This document shows, piece after piece, positions 60,272-64,000 of a stretch of DNA of 64,000 nucleotides. The stretch is taken from assembly GCA_029817715.1 (NCBI GenBank), contig JARUPY010000349.1, positions 30,555 through 94,554 of the forward strand, written 5' to 3'. The notes beneath the pieces are model-generated. The model made no database searches. It was given only the letters and a program-made list of their open reading frames with translations, and had not been told where the DNA came from. This DNA is from Melastoma dodecandrum. Its lineage: Eukaryota > Streptophyta > Magnoliopsida > Myrtales > Melastomataceae. Made by a program: the position numbers and the translations under genes. Each line of letters begins with the position of its first letter. Within the stretch, counting starts at the first letter, position 1.

Positions 60272-60937
60272 ATGAAGGCTGCCTCCTGCGCTCTCGCCGC
60301 TTCTGTTTTGGCCGCTACCTCGGCTGCCCTTGCTACCACCTCCACCTCCGCCGCCGACTCCTCCCCATCGGCATCCCCTACCCACGGCCGACCTTTCTGT
60401 CCTGCCTTATCGAACGAGGTTTCCGGGAACTTTATTTGTTTTGCCTACTTTTTCGTCTTTTCCTTAGGCTCGATTTCTGCTTTGTTTGGGTTTCCCCGTT
60501 CGATTAGGAGTACGAATCTGGCTTTCCTCTGTTCGATTAGGGTTTTTCCCCATGCCTTGACACGTTGCTCCTTCGTCATTGTTCTTGATATAATTGACCG
60601 ATTCTTTGAGGCGTCCATTTTTTTTTTTATATTTTTCGGCGTCGTTATTGCCTTCATACCCCTAATTTTGCATGATACGATCGGTAGGGGTGAGAATGGA
60701 TTGAGAATTTTGAATGCTTTTTGCCTGACTCCGTTGCAATTGCTGTTGATGTGGACTGTTGGTTCGTTCTTCTTTGATTACTTGTTTGCTGATTTTGTTC
60801 CATTATGCAAAATTTAGGCAAATACAAAAAATTTGAAGGGGAAGAATGGCGTCATGAGTTCCATGGAGAAGGAGAAATTCGCCCCAAGGTTTGACGGGCT
60901 GAGGTTTATTGAGACACTGGTGACTGCTCACCGCTAA
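60272..60937 (+). CDS. Small mitochondrial ATP-synthase-associated protein (ATP17/Fb15-like)
   Basis: Two exons, 60272-60418 and 60818-60937, both phase 0 with GT/AG borders (GAG|GTTTCC and TTTAG|GCAAAT), giving 88 residues, close to the ~90 of the Arabidopsis relative At4g30010 as I recall it. The N-terminus (MKAASCALAASVLAATSAAL) is Ala/Ser-rich like a mitochondrial presequence or membrane segment, followed by a Ser/Thr/Ala linker. The C-terminus is the family's highly conserved block KEKFAPRFDGLRFIETLVTA, ending HR, followed by two stop codons (TAA TGA). From memory the family is known as fiber protein Fb15 and has been found with plant mitochondrial complex V; the biochemical role is unclear. 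The frame continuing through 60818 without splicing lacks the conserved block, which supports the intron. Confidence 0.75.
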
Positions 60938-61492
60938 TGATTGATCGAAACCACAGATCTGAATCAAGGTGGATTCACGAGTTGTTGTGGGATGAAGTAG
61001 AGACTGTTTCTTCGTTTTCACTTTCTGTGTTCTAGGAGAGTGTTGTGGTGGTGATTGGCGTTTCGGCTTTTCGGTTTGTGCAGACAGGGATATGTCGGCT
61101 TTTATTCCAGTTTTGTCACCTGATCTCATTCTTCTGTTCCCAAAACTCACCTTACTTGTAATTTTGATAGTCAATTGCACGTTCAAAATGTTGGATTGAT
61201 CGCATTTCTGGATCATGGAGATATTCCCTAAAGCATCCTCTACACCTTTGTCATCTGCTGTTGGTGTCACGATGTAGGAAATCCTCAGGGCACCGGGTTT
61301 CCCATGCCAAAGCTCCCAAAGTTTCCTACCACAGAATGACCTGTCGGTGATAGCAATTGAGGGATATGCTTGGTGGAAAGTATTGGAATCATACCAGTAG
61401 TATGTGTGAACATCTGGGACCTTTGCGTGCATCATCCTTGTTTGTAGAATACATGACATGCCGAAGCACAAAACTGAAACTGGCCTGCACAA
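60803..61492 (-). other. Unidentified 229-codon open frame
   Basis: A minus-strand frame partly overlapping exon 2 of the 60272 gene in antisense. The part at 61180-61460 has a protein-like composition (VHTYYWYDSNTFHQAYPSIA, GRKLWELWHGKPGALRISYI) but I do not recognise it. The 3' part is low-complexity and overlaps the neighbouring gene, so at most 61180-61460 might be an exon or a gene fragment. Confidence 0.25.
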
Positions 61493-62887
61493 ATGCTTCT
61501 AAGTGGTTTCAGTCTCTGCTATATATGCGAGCCGGCATAAACTGCGGAGAGGAGGTGGGGGCATCCGAATGGCGGGTAAAAAATGGCTTCCATGCATAGC
61601 AGGTGATGATTCTGCCATACATTTCATTTCATACTTAGGGGGAATGCTGCTGCTCCTATGCCTCAATTCCTTGTTTCGGCAGTTTTTGTGGGGCTACTTT
61701 TCCTCCATGAGTTGAAGAAATCAGCCAGACAAAAAAACAAGAAGGGCAAATGAGATTTCATAGCCTCTAGTTATGGAGGAGGAGAAGACAGAAATGTGTA
61801 GCCACCGAGATTTCCTTAAACGTTTCTATGCAAGTTGCCCCCACAAAAACAAACAAAACCAAAAAGCATCGGACAGCTTACAAACACATGTTCATGGTAA
61901 ACCATTCTTCCTTGTAAAGAATACAATGGTCCGGCTGGTGGACACGTCGAAAAGCCGCACTCGTTCCAAGGCATACAGAAACAAGGGACGTGTGTGGCTG
62001 GCTATATAACGTGTAGCTATAGTGTTCAAGCATGTCAGGCGCGTCAACATACTCGAGTCCGCTAAAGAAGAAGAAGAAGAAGGATATATCAAAACTCAAA
62101 AGCTGAATAGCACCGCCATACATAAATTAAATGAACTTGTCCGAGTGAAATTTCAATGTTTAGAAAAGAAAAAAAAAAGAAAAGGAATTATGGGTGTGAT
62201 TGAGGGTCGGAGTCGACATCATCGTGGATACGTTTGATGCATGGCATGAACATGACCTTTGTTGAGCGGTGGGGGGGATAACACGAACCACGATATTTAA
62301 AACTCACGTTCGATAAGTTTGAGCCACTAAAAAGAACCCTCGACTCCATCTGTCCATCGTTTTCCGTTTTACCTCTGTGGAAACCATTCTTGACACCCCT
62401 CACCCCACCCCACCAGCACTACAATCGGGCCGACCACCGACATCTTTCTTTTTTCCCATCGTTTTCTTTCATCATGGATGTCCAGGGAGAAAGGACCTCC
62501 TCATAAAAATAAAATAAATTCTTAGATGGGATGAATGCTTGTCCACAACTCTAAATTTTTTAAATTATGTTATTGATATTGGAATGGAAAGGTTGGGTAA
62601 ATAAAAATCTAACATGATGTTTATTTCTTTGGTTTCATCGAATGAAGTAGTAGTACATTATAACAAATTACAAAAATAATACAACAAATTTAAAACCCAC
62701 TCCCCGCAAAAAAATAAATGATGTGCTATTTTTTAATATATTTCTTTTATTAATCTTATTGATGTAATAATTTTGATTTTCTAAAAATGAAACGACCAGA
62801 ACAAAAACGAAAACCACATGGGCGGTCTATTCAGTTTTATAAAAAAAAAAAGAGCATATTCTATATATTCAATTCTCCCTCACAAGT
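61493..62887. other. No gene recognised
   Basis: Contains GAAGAAGAAGAAG (about 62065) and several A runs, but no ORF with family resemblance. Confidence 0.45.
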
Positions 62888-63440
62888 TCACGTGACCTGG
62901 GGAAAGAAGACACAAATAATTCAGTGAACCAAAAGCCTCCCCTACTTCACACCATCTATACAAAATTAATTACTAAAAATAAAATTTTTTTCACGAAGAA
63001 AAAAGATAATTATAAAACGAGAGGGTCTGCAAGATCCCTAAGACCCCCGGCCAATGAGGACACGCCACGTGCCAACAACTTGGGAGCCCCCTACAAATTC
63101 GCAGCTCTTCCGGCACCAGAAGTTTCATCTGACGGGAAGAGTTCGTGTCCAAGTCCGACTCGAGCCTCTTCGGTCACTCTGGTGTGTTTGCGATTGTCCC
63201 TCTCAAATACTTTTCTTGAGCGATCCTCGCGTTGTGTTGCAGCTCTGGGATGTGATTTCGGCTTGAGCTCTCCCAAGCTTTGTTCTTCTGGCTGTCCGTT
63301 AGTTTTGCCATTCGATGGTACTAAGGATAGAAAGCTTAGGGGAATGAGAAGAGGAAAAAGTAGTATTAAAGAGGTTGGAAGAGATTACTGATGTTGTGCT
63401 GCTGGTGTGTGTGCGTGTGTAACAGAGCAAGGGGTTCCCA
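62888..63440 (+). promoter_or_regulatory. 5' region of the GBSSI copy with two G-boxes
   Basis: TCACGTGA at 62888-62895 and CCACGTGC at 63065-63072. Downstream lies a CT-rich leader and, immediately before the ATG, an intron-acceptor-like GTGTGTAACAG (ending about 63424), consistent with the 5'-UTR intron known in GBSSI genes. Upstream sequence therefore appears to have been copied together with the coding part. Confidence 0.45.
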
Positions 63441-63945
63441 ATGGCCTCGGTGACCACGGCTCACTTCGTGTGGAGGAGCTCACAACCATCCAGCAATGTC
63501 GGTTCCTCTACAGAAGCCAAGAGTAACTTCTGGCAGATCAGTCTCACAAATTGCGGGTTGAGATCCCAGAACAAGCTGGACATGCTCCACACTATAACTC
63601 TTACTAAGGCTGCCTCTGGGAAAGTTGTAAGAAAAACCAAGAGTAGCAGTGAGTTGGCCGGGGAAGATTGTGTGCAGTGGAGGGATGCCCTTGATTTTCA
63701 TCGGTAACGGAGATCGCTACCTGGAGCAAAACTGGAGGTCTTGGGGACGTGCTCGGGGGATAGCCGCCAGCATTGGCAGTAAGTATGCTGGAAGTAAGGC
63801 TGTGGTAGTGTTAAACCAATCAACTTACGAGTGCTCCCCACTTGTGTCTTGTTCAGGCGAGAGGACACCGTGTTATGACCATCGCTCCGCGCTACGATCA
63901 ATACAAAGATGAGATGGGACACTTCCGTGGTCGTTGAGGTTGGTG
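63441..63945 (+). pseudogene. GBSS1: Granule-bound starch synthase I (WAXY) start, decayed
   Basis: GBSSI makes amylose from ADP-glucose on starch granules in plastids. Exon 1 starts at the ATG at 63441 (MASVTTAHFVWRSSQPSSNV, transit peptide). The mature start KIVCSGGMPLIFIG follows in another frame, then WSKTGGLGDVLGG, holding the KxGGL ADP-glucose-binding motif, in a third register. A GT donor at 63779 and an acceptor ending at 63856 bound a 78-bp intron; exon 2 begins ARGHRVMTIAPRYDQYKD. Breaks: frameshifts near 63655, 63707 and 63915, and TAG at 63761-63763 where Leu is expected. The intron shows it is a DNA-level copy. It runs towards the window end, where GTTGATGGTGGAGAT is tandemly repeated (63955-63990); whether more exons follow is unknown. 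Confidence 0.85.
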
Positions 63946-64000
63946 TTCTTTTTTATTGATGGTGGAGATGGCCGTTGATGGTGGAGATTTGATGGACGTT

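Noticed and set aside
59965..60345. Minus-strand 126-codon frame
   Set aside because: It is the antisense of the 5' UTR and first exon of the ATP17-like gene and has no family resemblance.

Overview
The window is nuclear DNA from a dicot plant, probably a rosid-like eudicot; I cannot name the species. The evidence is intron-containing plant genes (plastid pyruvate dehydrogenase E1-alpha, a SOMBRERO-type NAC factor, a small mitochondrial ATP-synthase-associated protein) lying between many layers of plant transposable elements. No prokaryotic features are present.

Layout. 1-6.0 kb: eroded LTR-retrotransposon sequence, with eight paired TGCAGCTGCA palindromes (618-860) and a minus-strand Ty3/gypsy RNase H-integrase remnant (4.5-5.7 kb). 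6.86-9.23 kb: three-exon gene for plastid pyruvate dehydrogenase E1-alpha, minus strand, complete except for one missing base in exon 2. 9.31-15.44 kb: a 6.1-kb Mutator-like element (MULE) inserted 86 bp upstream of that gene's start codon. It has ~690-bp terminal inverted repeats built almost entirely of GC-rich palindromes, a near-perfect 10-bp target duplication, a broken MuDR-type transposase lacking its catalytic core, and a broken plant-mobile-domain (PMD) gene. 16.2-17.5 kb: a small MULE-like element carrying only a PB1-like domain. 18.8-20.4 kb: probable LTR remnant. 21.7-25.5 kb: a decayed RAD23 gene whose intron holds a young 5'-truncated LINE with a perfect 15-bp target duplication, fused downstream to two scrambled pieces of a dynamin-related protein 1 gene. 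25.5-27.4 kb: a ~414-bp tandem repeat. 27.4-34.6 kb: gene-free DNA with a 45-bp minisatellite and LTR debris.

34.71-35.93 kb: an intact three-exon NAC gene resembling SOMBRERO (root-cap maturation), minus strand. 37.7-43.1 kb: a Ty3/gypsy element with both LTRs, minus strand. 43.4-51.5 kb: a Ty1/copia element with both LTRs whose 5' coding half is present twice, separated by a Ty3/gypsy gag fragment. 52.6-56.7 kb: a PIF/Harbinger element with transposase and Myb-like ORFs, bordered by TAA. 58.1-59.3 kb: a small inverted-repeat element whose arms are each doubled. 60.27-60.94 kb: a two-exon gene for an 88-residue mitochondrial protein (ATP17/Fb15-like). 63.44 kb to the end: the start of a decayed granule-bound starch synthase I gene.

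The host genes share no pathway; the window is a set of genes separated and partly broken by transposons. The most unusual object is the MULE at 9.3-15.4 kb: its palindrome-array ends, its PMD cargo, its gap-repair-type deletion scar and its position directly in front of a plastid metabolic gene.
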